This document shows, in pieces, positions 31,880 to 40,080 of a stretch of DNA of 64,000 bases. The notes under the pieces were generated by a model. The model searched no databases. It saw only the letters and a program-made list of their open reading frames with translations, and was not told the origin of the DNA. The DNA lies in the NCBI GenBank assembly GCA_009760855.2, contig WPIO01000006.1, positions 9,898,001 to 9,962,000 of the forward strand, in the 5' to 3' direction. The position numbers and the translations under genes are program-made. Each line of letters opens with the position of its first letter. Within the stretch, counting starts at the first letter, position 1. Origin of the DNA: Cristatella mucedo (lineage: Eukaryota > Bryozoa > Phylactolaemata > Cristatellidae).

Positions 31880-32024
31880 TTTAACTTAAACCTATATATA
31901 CAGTGACTTTTACTACAAGATTATTAACACTTTTTGCACATATAAAAGGCCACCTAATTATAAGTTTTTCATTTTTTTTTATTTATTTTAATTTTTCATG
32001 AAGTATATAACTTCCAAATACATC

Positions 32025-33674
32025 TCAACCACGTGGATTATAAATATATTGAGGAATGAGAGGAGTTATCATAGTATAAGGTAGCAATAATTTACTAAAA
32101 TAATTTTCTACTTGATAATATGTTGCAATAACAAATATACCACGTGGAAATACTGAAGAACCTAAGTTATCTGTCAAAGTACCCAAAAAACTATATCCAA
32201 ATATGGGTGTACTACCTCCAGGATTAAAAGAACCTGTAAAATTTACAACCGCAACATTTCCATCGGCTATTCTATTTAGATAACCAAGATTTACACCATC
32301 ATTTGGATTAACAGGATCATTTCTAATAATAATAAAATTATTCATCATATCTAAATTACCATTAACAGTTCCACCATTTATATTAAGAAAATTTTCATCC
32401 ATATACATCTTATTTGGAAAATCATTAACAGAAATAGGAGGACTACTAACACTTATTATTCCATTTACAGTTTAATTTCCATTTAAAGTTCCACCTGTCT
32501 TATCTAGTTTAGTATCTGCATAATCTTTAGTTGCAGCATCACTAGGATTAATAGGACTTGCTAAATCTATCAAACGATGATTGTTCATATCAATATCATT
32601 ATCTGCAGTAGTTCCTCTTGAAATCTTAGTATACAATTAGTATCTTTATACTTTCTGTTTACTGCATCACCAGCACCAACAGGGTCACCAAGATTCTTTA
32701 TCAAATTACCATTCATATTTAGATTACCAGTAAGTATATCACCACTCTTTCGAATATATTTCTTTGAACTGCTTTCTTTTTTTGCGATATCCAAGCACTT
32801 TCTATGCAATACTAACAAGAAACTCTATATAAGTAATTCCACTTGCAACAGTAAACCTATCAATAGCATAAGTACATGTGCCATCAGTATTTATTACTAA
32901 AACTATATTACCACTAACTCCGTAACTTCCATCACTAGTCAAGTCTAAATAAGTATTTGTTTTATTAGTTGCCCACATAATACCAGATATCAAACCAAAG
33001 TTAGGAAATGTACCAGGAATAAATGTTTTCAAAGGTGTTAACAATACTAACTTTCTTCCATTTCCCTGTTCTATAATAGGAATATCACATGGTGTAATTT
33101 GTTGCAATGAAAAACTATTACCATTTTCATTAACAGTAATATTTTTTCCCAACATATCAAGTTCGAATAAAGTGGGATAAGTATTAGAACTTGCTCCTAA
33201 ATATCTAAATCCTACTTGTTGTTTACTGTAATCGACATACGGTTTTGTTACTATATCAGAATCTGTTAAGTTTATAATATTATTTCCACCTATATTCATA
33301 CTTGCTGTTGCATTTCCTTGAAACACTTGTATCATAATTTTTATTAGTCCATAATTTATAGCTTTATAAGGTCTTAAATCACAATATACAGTTCCACCAG
33401 CAGCAGAATTACCTGGTATACCATATATATTTTTAATATTCAGTTGTGATCCTAGTTTTGCACCACTCTTTGGTAACAATCCTGATGAGCTTGAAACTGT
33501 TGCTAATTCATATGAAACATTACTAGCAACACTACCACCAAAGTGTGAGCTGAGAGCATAGTCCAATCTTGTTGCATCACCATCATTAACAGGATAACAG
33601 AAGTTATTTATTCTATTTATATTTGCATTAAAATCACTATCAAAGTGTCCAATAATCATTCTTATTTTTTTCAT
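32025..33674 (-). pseudogene. Fibre-like protein with phage-tail-fibre-type repeats, broken
   Basis: Minus-strand ATG 33674 opens a 290-codon frame, followed by frames in 32818-32585 and 32580-32025, the last with one TAA. At least five copies of a repeat with the pattern hydrophobic-N-G-N-x-I-x-N-L-x-D-P-x(4)-D-A-V-x(3)-Y are spread along it. Clear units are NLNMNGNLIKNLGDPVGAGD near 32730, NNHRLIDLASPINPSDAATK near 32560 and NLDMMNNFIIIRNDPVNPND near 32340. Such units occur in phage tail fibres and mark trimeric fibres. By position in the element it would be the attachment spike. Breaks include a frameshift near 32810, one near 32590 and a TAA near 32475. The repeat assignment is observed; the spike role is inferred. 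Confidence 0.65.
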
Positions 33675-33754
33675 TCACTTATATATATGAAGAAAAAAGG
33701 GGTAAATGTTTCCAAAGATATAATACAAAGTTAGTACTACCAAAGAAATTTTTT

Positions 33755-34220
33755 CAGGTGTTACAACGCAATTGAAGTAGGTTCAAAAGCAGTGATTAAG
33801 TTAGCACATACAATTGCTATGAAACTATCGTTACAAGCATCAAACAAAATAGCAAAGATAGTTCCAAAAGTATTACCATCGTTTATAGTTATTTGAGGTG
33901 TAACTAAAGCACTAGGAGGACTTTATCAGGAGTAACAGGAATAGTTGATTTAGGATTTTTAATAAAAGAAATTGTTGATGATATTGCATCAGGTAAGTAT
34001 GGTCAAGTATTCTGGAAAACAATGGAAGATAAAAAAGGAATTACAAAGATGGTTGCATCACAAGAAGTAGGTTATTACATCAATGAGATTTTACTTGAAG
34101 CAGAGAAAACACAAATCTAAAGAACCAATTTCTATTAGATTAAAACACAGTGACTTATCTGGAAGTACTTCTATGTTTGTAACAAAGACTCAAAATTCAA
34201 GAATAGAAAAGTGTAAATAA
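33755..34220 (+). pseudogene. Minor virion/core-like protein remnant
   Basis: Pieces in three frames read EVGSKAVIKLAHTIAMKL (near 33776), SGVTGIVDLGFLIKEIV (near 33928) and SKEPISIRLKHSDLSG (near 34117). The Lys-rich SIRLKHSDL phrase is followed, in the same frame after a TAA at 34218, by the PLA2 gene. The two may have been one longer protein. The resemblance to minor capsid or core proteins of Polintons is by general character only. Confidence 0.35.
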
Positions 34221-34238
34221 AAAAGAATAGGATTACAA

Positions 34239-34790
34239 TTGAATTTTAGTCTAAAACAACTTAGAGAAAATAGAAAGCATGGTTCTGGTATTGTTGACTT
34301 TATCAATAAATTAACTGCTGGTAGAGAGATGCGAATGAAACTACCCAGTGGTGTTGAATCAGAAGAAGTATCTGGTGGAAGTTTTAATTTTACTGGGCGT
34401 TATTCATATGCTGGGCCAGGAACAAAGTTTGATCAAAGAATGGAACAGGGATGTACTGGAATAAATGATTTAGACAAACGTGCTTTAGTTCATGATCATG
34501 ATTATACTCAATCATCATCAATGCCTGAGCCACAAAGAACAGAAATAAGAAACTTGTCTGATTTAGTTCATGCAGAATCTGCTGCACGTATTGCATTAGA
34601 TCCCAGACAACCATCATATGTTAGAGAAGATGCTAAGACTATTGCTGCTGTAATGGGTGCAAAAGCAAAGTTAGGATTATATATTGGCGGTGCTTTGAAT
34701 GATTCATTTGCAACTGATTTCTTAAAGGATAAAATAAGCAATCCTGTAAGTTTGAATAAGATTAAAAAACTATGCTCGTGGTATAGTTGA
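34239..34790 (+). CDS. Phospholipase A2-domain protein (parvovirus VP1u type)
   Basis: A frame of 183 residues runs open to TAG 34790. It has the calcium-loop motif YAGPG (residues 57-61), followed after a short spacer by HDHDY (85-89). This fits the HDxxY catalytic signature of secreted and parvovirus-type PLA2, with His85 and Asp86 as expected active-site residues. In parvoviruses this enzyme opens the endosomal membrane, and some adintoviruses carry it too. No ATG stands at the start: the frame extends back to TAA 34218 and appears continuous with the preceding piece, so the original N-terminus is lost. The C-terminal end after residue 175 (KLCSWYS) may be shifted, since plausible coding sequence continues in another frame. 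Confidence 0.8.
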   Translation: MNFSLKQLRENRKHGSGIVDFINKLTAGREMRMKLPSGVESEEVSGGSFNFTGRYSYAGPGTKFDQRMEQGCTGINDLDKRALVHDHDYTQSSSMPEPQRTEIRNLSDLVHAESAARIALDPRQPSYVREDAKTIAAVMGAKAKLGLYIGGALNDSFATDFLKDKISNPVSLNKIKKLCSWYS

Positions 34791-34885
34791 TAGAATGTTA
34801 GGTATCACCAGAGAAAAAGATATACAAAAATCAACTAACCTAATTTTTATTTTGTTTATTGTTTTATCTATTTTTGTTGTGTTTT
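34791..34885. other. Convergent gene spacer
   Basis: A T-rich 95-bp gap between the PLA2 gene and the gene transcribed toward it. It may hold both polyadenylation sites; none is certain. Confidence 0.35.
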
Positions 34886-35380
34886 TTATGGATAATAATC
34901 AGCAGGATTAAATTCTACTCGTTTACCAACACTATAAACTTTAACTTGATCAATCTTTCGTCTAACATCAAGTCTTTCTTCAGAGTTGTAAGTGTCTTTA
35001 GTTACATAACTTCCATCAAGAATACCTGTTACTGCAAAGTCAGTTCCAAGCTTTTGAATTACATCAGCAATACTATTGAATTTTAGTTGTTTGTTCTTTT
35101 GATCAAAGAATATACTTGGTTTGTTGCCAAAATCAAATCTTATTCCAATAGTTGATCGTTGAGATAAGTTGTAACCACTGAATTCAAGTTTGTTACTTGC
35201 TCTTACAACAATATCTTCAAGTGTTGGAATCATCTCTTCAGTTCGATATATCCATGCGTTGAATTAAGGTTTAGAATCTTTGGTCATTTTCTCTTCAATG
35301 TGAACTCGAGCTGGCTTTCCTTTAGGAATAAAGACGGCAGAATTTTCAAGCACTACAAATTTCTTATCTTGGATTTTCAT
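34886..35380 (-). pseudogene. Unassigned 164-codon gene with one stop
   Basis: Minus-strand ATG 35380 opens MKIQDKKFVVLENSAVFIPK. A TAA occurs at about codon 38, and the same frame then runs to 34886, including MIPTLEDIVVRASNKLEF and a charged end with RVEFNPADYYP. With a single point lesion it is among the best-kept genes of the element. The mixed alpha/beta character fits a structural protein. No family was recognised, and it is too short for a major capsid protein. Confidence 0.55.
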
Positions 35381-35409
35381 TTCTACAAAGTGAAAATATT
35401 TTGTTTAAA

Positions 35410-35755
35410 TTAAATATATAATTCCATTGTAGTTCCAAAATCAGTTTTTTCCATAAGTTTTAGAAAGATTAAACATCTTCAACAATCCGTTTGATAGTAT
35501 TTTTGTAGTTGAAAAGTCTGAAAACTTGGTATAACTCCAAAATAATGTATTGCTTCTGGCATTGGTGGAGCACCAATAGAATCAAAGTAAAAACATAAAT
35601 TACGTAATTTTTTAAGTGCTACCCAGTGATCGATTGCAAGATCTGATTTTCCAGTTTTAAAAATAAGACATTCATTTTCTAATGGTTGTCCTAGTTCATT
35701 TCTTGCAAATACACCGCGAAAGTTTTTACATCCTATTCTTTTATATAATTATTTA
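35410..35755 (-). pseudogene. Adenovirus-type maturation protease (peptidase C5-like), broken
   Basis: The minus-strand frame starts NFRGVFARNELGQP and has the His motif DHWVAL and the acidic motif FYFDSIG. A Cys directly precedes an in-frame TGA at 35479-35481, at the place where the family has its catalytic Cys-Gly. The same frame continues after the TGA to a TAA at 35410-35412. In the virion such enzymes cut scaffold and core proteins. The His-Asp-Cys order, spacing and place next to the ATPase gene support the call. A frameshift near 35745 separates it from the upstream zinc-ribbon frame, which may have been fused to it. Confidence 0.8.
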
Positions 35756-36098
35756 TCTCTAGATCTGTTAGTGGTGTAATTTTTAATTTTTTTAGTTCGT
35801 ATATTATCTTTTTCAATTCAGAAATTATTTGTTTCGTACTTTCTACATCAGTTCCTAATCTTTTACCATGCGATAAAACACCGTCACCAGTAGAACCAGT
35901 TCCTAATCTTCTACCATGTGATAAAACACCTTCACCAATTGATTCTCCTCTTAGTTTGACAAACTTTGATTTCTTTCTATCACAAATTACACAGACTCCT
36001 TTTATCATCCCTCTTAATCCTTTAGTGCTATCGACCTCAACATACTCTTCACGGATTGTATAAGTTGGTTGCTTACACTTCAAACAGTAAATTTCCAT
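35733..36098 (-). CDS. Zinc-ribbon protein (DUF5679-like), probably fused to protease
   Basis: The frame of 121 residues opens MEIYCLKCKQP. Cys5/Cys8 and Cys36/Cys39 form two CxxC knuckles of a zinc ribbon. A linker with two copies of the phrase GVLSHG-RLG (residues about 57-81) follows, then a Lys/Glu helix. Its last residues, KITPLTDLEINNYIK, read like the beginning of a Polinton protease. The stop directly after looks like the result of a frameshift, so ribbon and protease may once have been one polypeptide. The start faces the ATPase gene 34 bp away. Confidence 0.65.
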   Translation of the reverse strand: MEIYCLKCKQPTYTIREEYVEVDSTKGLRGMIKGVCVICDRKKSKFVKLRGESIGEGVLSHGRRLGTGSTGDGVLSHGKRLGTDVESTKQIISELKKIIYELKKLKITPLTDLEINNYIKE

Positions 36099-36132
36099 TT
36101 CTATAAATATAAAACATTTTTTAGTAAAGGAA
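36099..36132. promoter_or_regulatory. Divergent promoter gap, 34 bp
   Basis: Zinc-ribbon/protease (minus) and ATPase (plus) start codons stand only 34 bp apart. The gap is AT-rich. Both genes must share or overlap promoter elements. Confidence 0.45.
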
Positions 36133-36806
36133 ATGTCATTAAGAGTTAGGGCTTTTAATTTTGGACAAGACGTTGATACTGGTCATAAAGAACCATTACC
36201 TAATGTACCTATTAGAGCATTAGTACTTGGACCTAACGGTTCAGGAAAATCACAGTTGATAATGAATTGGATATTTTATGGTATGTTAAATTAGGATACT
36301 TGTACAATCATTGCTTCAAGTTTAGATCCAAAGTTATATCGAGGACTTATGTCAATGACAAAAGAAAAAATCGTTCTTACGTTTGGGTTATTGGTATTGA
36401 TGAAATGCCAGAAGTAGATTCATACAAAAACTGTAAGAATGTTGTTGTACTTGATGATTTAATGACAGAAGACCAAACTAAAATATTAGACTATTTCACT
36501 CGTGGTAGACATAAAGGACTGAATATATTTTATCTTGATCAAGGATTTACTAAAATCCCTAGACGAGAAATCAGAAATATAAATATATTTGTAATCTTTA
36601 AACAAAACAATATTGATATGGAATATATTCGTGATGCAAATGTTGGTGATATAGATAAGATACAATTCAAAGATTGGGTTAACTCTTGTGCTAGAAATAG
36701 ATTTGGATATTGCATTATTGATTTAATTAATACTGAATCAGAAAGAAGATTTCGGTCTGTTGACAACTCAGGAAAACAGTTAATAACTATTTTTAATACT
36801 TATTAG
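36133..36806 (+). pseudogene. Genome-packaging ATPase (FtsK/HerA-like), broken
   Basis: ATG 36133 opens a frame with Walker A GPNGSGKS at residues 33-40 and meets a TAG at 36292-36294. The coding pattern resumes in the same frame and then moves to another near 36370, where it holds Walker B VVVLDDLM, a TRGRHKGLNIF segment and an end at TAG 36806. The total of about 225 codons is the usual size for Polinton packaging ATPases. The enzyme would pump the genome into the capsid. Lesions: one stop and one frameshift. Confidence 0.85.
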
Positions 36807-36816
36807 ATATAAGAAT

Positions 36817-37480
36817 GATTAACGGAAAAATATATTCAAGTAGAAATAAACCTTATAAGTGTTCAGAAAGCGACTGATTTACAAAATAAACTTATAAAAC
36901 TTATAAAGTTTACATGTTGCTGCTATACTTGAAAATAATCAAGGAATACAAAAATTTGATGCAGAAATGGCTGCAAGAGATAGAGTAGAACATCAACTTA
37001 ATGAGCGTGCATTAGAAATATCTACTGATTATTCTAGTAATGTTGTTATTGAAAAAATTAAAAGAGTTAGACCAAAACTAGCAATTCAAATGAAGAATAG
37101 TAAAGAAAAGGTGATCAATTAAAAATTATTTAAAAAAAAACACAAAAGGCTATAGAAAATAATAGTTTGAAATTCAAGGAGCAATTAAATTATTAGAATA
37201 TAAAAAAGAAACAAAAAAGATATTGGAACATGCGCAAAAAGCAATTGAAAGAAAAATCAACACAAGATATTTCAAGGATAGTAACAAGAGTTTTTGGTGC
37301 TTTAAAAGAGAAGGAATATAAAAAAGCTCTTGATAAAATTAGCGGTGGAATTACAAATGCACCTAACGGAAAACAAAAGAATATCTTAAAAAACAACGTA
37401 AATCAAATGCGGATAGTTATAATGTTAGTCCTTCAACAAAAAGAAGTAGAAGAAAAAAGGCACGAATTGAAGAATTAAAT
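36817..37480 (+). pseudogene. Lys-rich coiled-coil remnant, unassigned
   Basis: ATG 36817 opens MINGKIYSSRNKPYKC and breaks after 20 codons. Further pieces (EMAARDRVEHQLNERALEIS near 36966; an 82-codon frame at 37230 with a Lys-rich helix, then GGITNAPNGKQKNIL) are highly charged and likely helical. They may belong to one minor virion gene. No family is recognised. Confidence 0.35.
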
Positions 37481-37960
37481 GAAGATGAAATAAATTTATC
37501 TGCAGTTGCTGGTTATCCAACTGTTGCTCTTCCAGCAGTTACTGAGAAAGATCTTCTTGAACTTGTTTTTAAAGGTGAAGTATCTGACAGAATAAAAAGA
37601 AGTATAAAAAATCTTAATTAAAAAAAATATAGAACTGTTTGACGGAAGTCTTTTTAGTGTTCTTACAGAATTAGAGTCCAATAAGAAGAGAACAAAAACA
37701 GAAGAAATACTTTTTGAATATCTTAAACCAAAATTATTTCCAAAACTAGAAGATAAAGTTGGTAAAGGAATTGAAGTGATACCATTAGTTGTAAATAGTG
37801 ATAGAGAAGTATTTAATAAGATAGATCTCTGGATACGTGAACTAGCTGCTGGTAACACAGGAGTAGTAAATTCAACGAGTGCTGCTGTTGATTTTTTTCT
37901 AAGTCTAGAAAAGTGCCAACATCTTATGTTGCAAAAGAAATGAAAAAACATGAAACACGT
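37481..37960 (+). pseudogene. Unassigned remnants upstream of integrase
   Basis: One frame reads VAGYPTVALPAVTEKDLLEL to a TAA at 37619. The next, from 37629, is open for over 100 codons without a start (DGSLFSVLTELESNKK at its head, then DLWIRELAAGNTGVVNSTS). The latter looks like a conserved accessory gene of the element class rather than integrase core, but I cannot name it. Confidence 0.35.
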
Positions 37961-37989
37961 GTTATAGACGGTACTACTAAAAGAGTGTT

Positions 37990-38456
37990 GCATTTATTGA
38001 AAGAATGAATAGAACAATAGCAGAAAGAGCATTTATTGCACAATACGAAAAGGAATTAGAAAGTATTGTTAAAGGAGATTATGTTAGAAACGAATAGTGG
38101 ATTAATAATTTACCGAAGATTATTGATTATATAAATAATAGTATTAAAAGAACAACTGGTGAAAAACCTGTTAAAGCAATAAAAAAGAAATAGTAAAACT
38201 AAAAAAACCAAAATACAATAGAGGAGTAGGAGAGCAAGAAAAATTATTAGAACTTGTAACAACTGTTACATATTTACTAGGACCAGGTGAAGGAGAAGAT
38301 GAAAAGAGAAGAAGAGCTACAGATCCGACATGGAGTTTAACTAAACATAATATTGTTAGAATATTGGTAATGAAAGAAAAACCATCGCGTTATTTTGTAA
38401 ATGATGTTAAAAGAAGTTTTGTTTGAGAGGAGTTGCAAGTGATTAAGCAAGAGTAG
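37990..38456 (+). pseudogene. Retroviral-type (DDE) integrase, C-terminal part only, broken
   Basis: The piece begins with IERMNRTIAERAF, whose Glu is the last residue of the D,D,E triad. A stop after YVRNE interrupts it, and a frame change near 38190 follows. Then comes the conserved Polinton integrase end GPGEGEDEKRRRATDPTWSL and the last phrase SFV-stop-EELQVI, closing at TAG 38454-38456. The two Asp-containing parts of the catalytic core were not found upstream, so either they are deleted or too decayed to read. The enzyme would have inserted the element into the host chromosome. Confidence 0.82.
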
Positions 38457-38462
38457 TTTAAC

Positions 38463-38757
38463 TTAATATTTAGATACCTCTGTATTATCTAATTGATCAA
38501 CTAATATTCCATCAAACTCTTCCTTAGTCACCTTATCATCATCCAAAGCATCAACAATATTTGAAACTGAATTAAGATTTGATTGAAGAGTAGAAAGTTT
38601 TCTTCTTTCAATTTTTGATACAGTACTTTCAATTAAAAGTAACATAGTTGCAACTCCACCTAAAACACTAAGTGAGATAGTTCACCCCACATTGGAACGT
38701 AAGCACTTGATATAGCTATTGCAAGAGTTATTAAAATACCAAGAAATTGAATGGAGT
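38463..38757 (-). pseudogene. Small membrane protein, frameshifted
   Basis: Minus-strand pieces give a first hydrophobic run LGILITLAIAISSAYVP near 38720 and, after a shift, a second run ISLSVLGGVATMLLLI near 38650. A charged helical tail follows (KLSTLQSNLNSVSNIVDAL, then DDDKVTKEEFDGIL). Two membrane segments with a soluble C-terminal tail are predicted. It overlaps the end of the next gene by little or nothing and shares its strand. Confidence 0.5.
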
Positions 38758-38758
38758 A

Positions 38759-39374
38759 TTAAACCCTTACTAATTTATTCAAACAACCAGCAATACTTTC
38801 ATTGTCTACTAATATTCGATTGTATTTATCGTTCGCAAATTTTGTTCTTAGATTTGACATGATTGTCCTATATAATTTATTTAGTTTTCTATAACATTCT
38901 TTTTTAATTTTATATAATAAATTTCTGATAATATAATTATCACACTTATGCATGTGTGAAGTAAATGTTATATTCTGAAAATCAAAATTAGAAAGATTAT
39001 CTCCATATAGAATAAAACCTTCTGGTAAATCATATACTAGTTCTTTCTTATCTCGCAAATAAATAAAATAAGGGGGGATGAAAAGAATTAATCAAAATGT
39101 TTCTTGCAATATCAATAATTATTCCATTAATATTTAACCAAAAATAAGTAGCAGCAAGTTTCTCACTTGTATGAATGCTAAATATGTTATCTATTTTTAC
39201 ATCAAACTTACCTTTCAATAAATCTCTAGCAAGTAAACAAGAGACTAAACAAGAACCTTTAATTTATCTACTATAAAATGCTTCTGAAACAGCTTCCATA
39301 ATTTTTTTAACTTCTCCATTCAATCTTAGTAAAGAAACATTATAATTATCAATAAAATAAGAATTCATTGCCAT
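38759..39374 (-). pseudogene. Possible transglutaminase-like/papain-fold protein, broken
   Basis: Minus-strand ATG 39374 opens MAMNSYFIDNYNVSLLRLNG. After a TAA at about codon 36 come KGSCLVSCLLARDLLKGKF and, some 30 residues on, TYFWLNINGIIIDIARNIL. A frameshift at a G6 run (about 39072-39077) then leads to the 99-codon frame ending at 38759. The pattern Gly-Ser-Cys in a helix, followed by a (H)xWLxxNGxxxD strand pair, resembles the Cys-His-Asp layout of transglutaminase-like proteins. The usual His is Tyr or Phe here. This is an inference from pattern only. Confidence 0.4.
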
Positions 39375-39526
39375 ATATTTTTACTTTTTTTTAGTTTAAA
39401 ATGTTTTATAATATATAGTAAAATAAGTTTTGCTGATTGTTGCAGAACATTTTTCACTATTATATAATAAGAAATACAATCTTGTACAGTATTTTCGGTT
39501 TTTGTGTATTTTATGTATTTTCGGTG
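39375..39526. other. AT-rich trailer of the element
   Basis: No gene is supported. Short frames here are chance. TTTTCGGTGAGTAGTATGG at the right end extends the inner palindrome arm. Confidence 0.4.
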
Positions 39527-39663
39527 AGTAGTATGGTTTTTTTTTATTACAGACTTCACTCAAAAAGATGCATTTTGGAATGAGATCGAGCGAATGCAAG
39601 ATCGAATGTAAAAATGAATCTTTTTGAGTGTGAGGCTGTAATAAGGAAAAACCACATACTACT
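39527..39663 (-). repeat. Right inverted terminal repeat, itself palindromic
   Basis: The inner arm (39527-39577, AGTAGTATGG onward) is complementary to the outer arm (39615-39663, ending CCACATACTACT). The complementarity goes on for about nine more bases on both sides (TTTTCGGTG inside, CACTGAAAA outside). The loop again contains GATCGAGCGAATGC. In element orientation, the loop lies the same way round as in the left repeat. Confidence 0.87.
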
Positions 39664-39672
39664 CACTGAAAA

Positions 39673-39970
39673 TGCTGTGGTAACTGGTATCGCTAGAGGG
39701 ATCAGTGTCGTCGATCGACCTAAGGCATAACAGGATAACTATATATAACCGGTATAACTGTTGGACGTGTAATCAGAGCAGAATCCAATCTTATTTTAGG
39801 CAGCTAATGCACAAGCCACACTAATATACGTTACGCCGAGGTACAACCGCCGTGGAGGCAATACTATGACCAGAGCATTATGTCGTTATTGGATTGAAGC
39901 TCGAACGCCGGAGCTCTCGTGCTTCCTTGGCAGCACAACGTGGCCTGACGGCTCAACGGGAAACATGCAC
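39673..39970. other. Right flank of the viral element
   Basis: Host-type composition; no gene or repeat recognised. Confidence 0.4.
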
Positions 39971-40080
39971 ACTTGAAGCCGCTTAGGCTTTAAGTGAGCT
40001 ATTGAGAACTCCCTTGCGTAAGTCTGGGTCTTTGTGGCTTTGTGAGATTACAGATGGAGAAGCGTTACATTCAGATATAC
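39971..40080 (+). repeat. LINE-B 3' end fragment, forward
   Basis: GAAGCCGCTTAGGCTTTAAG, then CCTTGCGTAAG and TTTGTGGCTTTGTGAG, run parallel to the LINE-B end at 61.78-61.86 kb. Confidence 0.65.

Larger units (their letters stand above)
24453..39672 (+). mobile_element. Maverick/Polinton-class (adintovirus-like) integrated element, 15.2 kb, decayed
   Basis: A sharply AT-rich block is bounded by about 131-137-bp inverted terminal repeats (24459-24589 and 39527-39663). It carries the marker set of this class: protein-primed family B polymerase, packaging ATPase, adenovirus-type protease, retroviral-type integrase, a PLA2-like capsid-associated protein and a fibre-like gene. Most frames have stops or shifts, and no major capsid gene was found. 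A LINE-A copy interrupts it at 28735-29529. No matching six-base target duplication could be recognised, partly because the left outer end is diverged. The element is therefore old and cannot produce a virus by itself. Confidence 0.9.
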
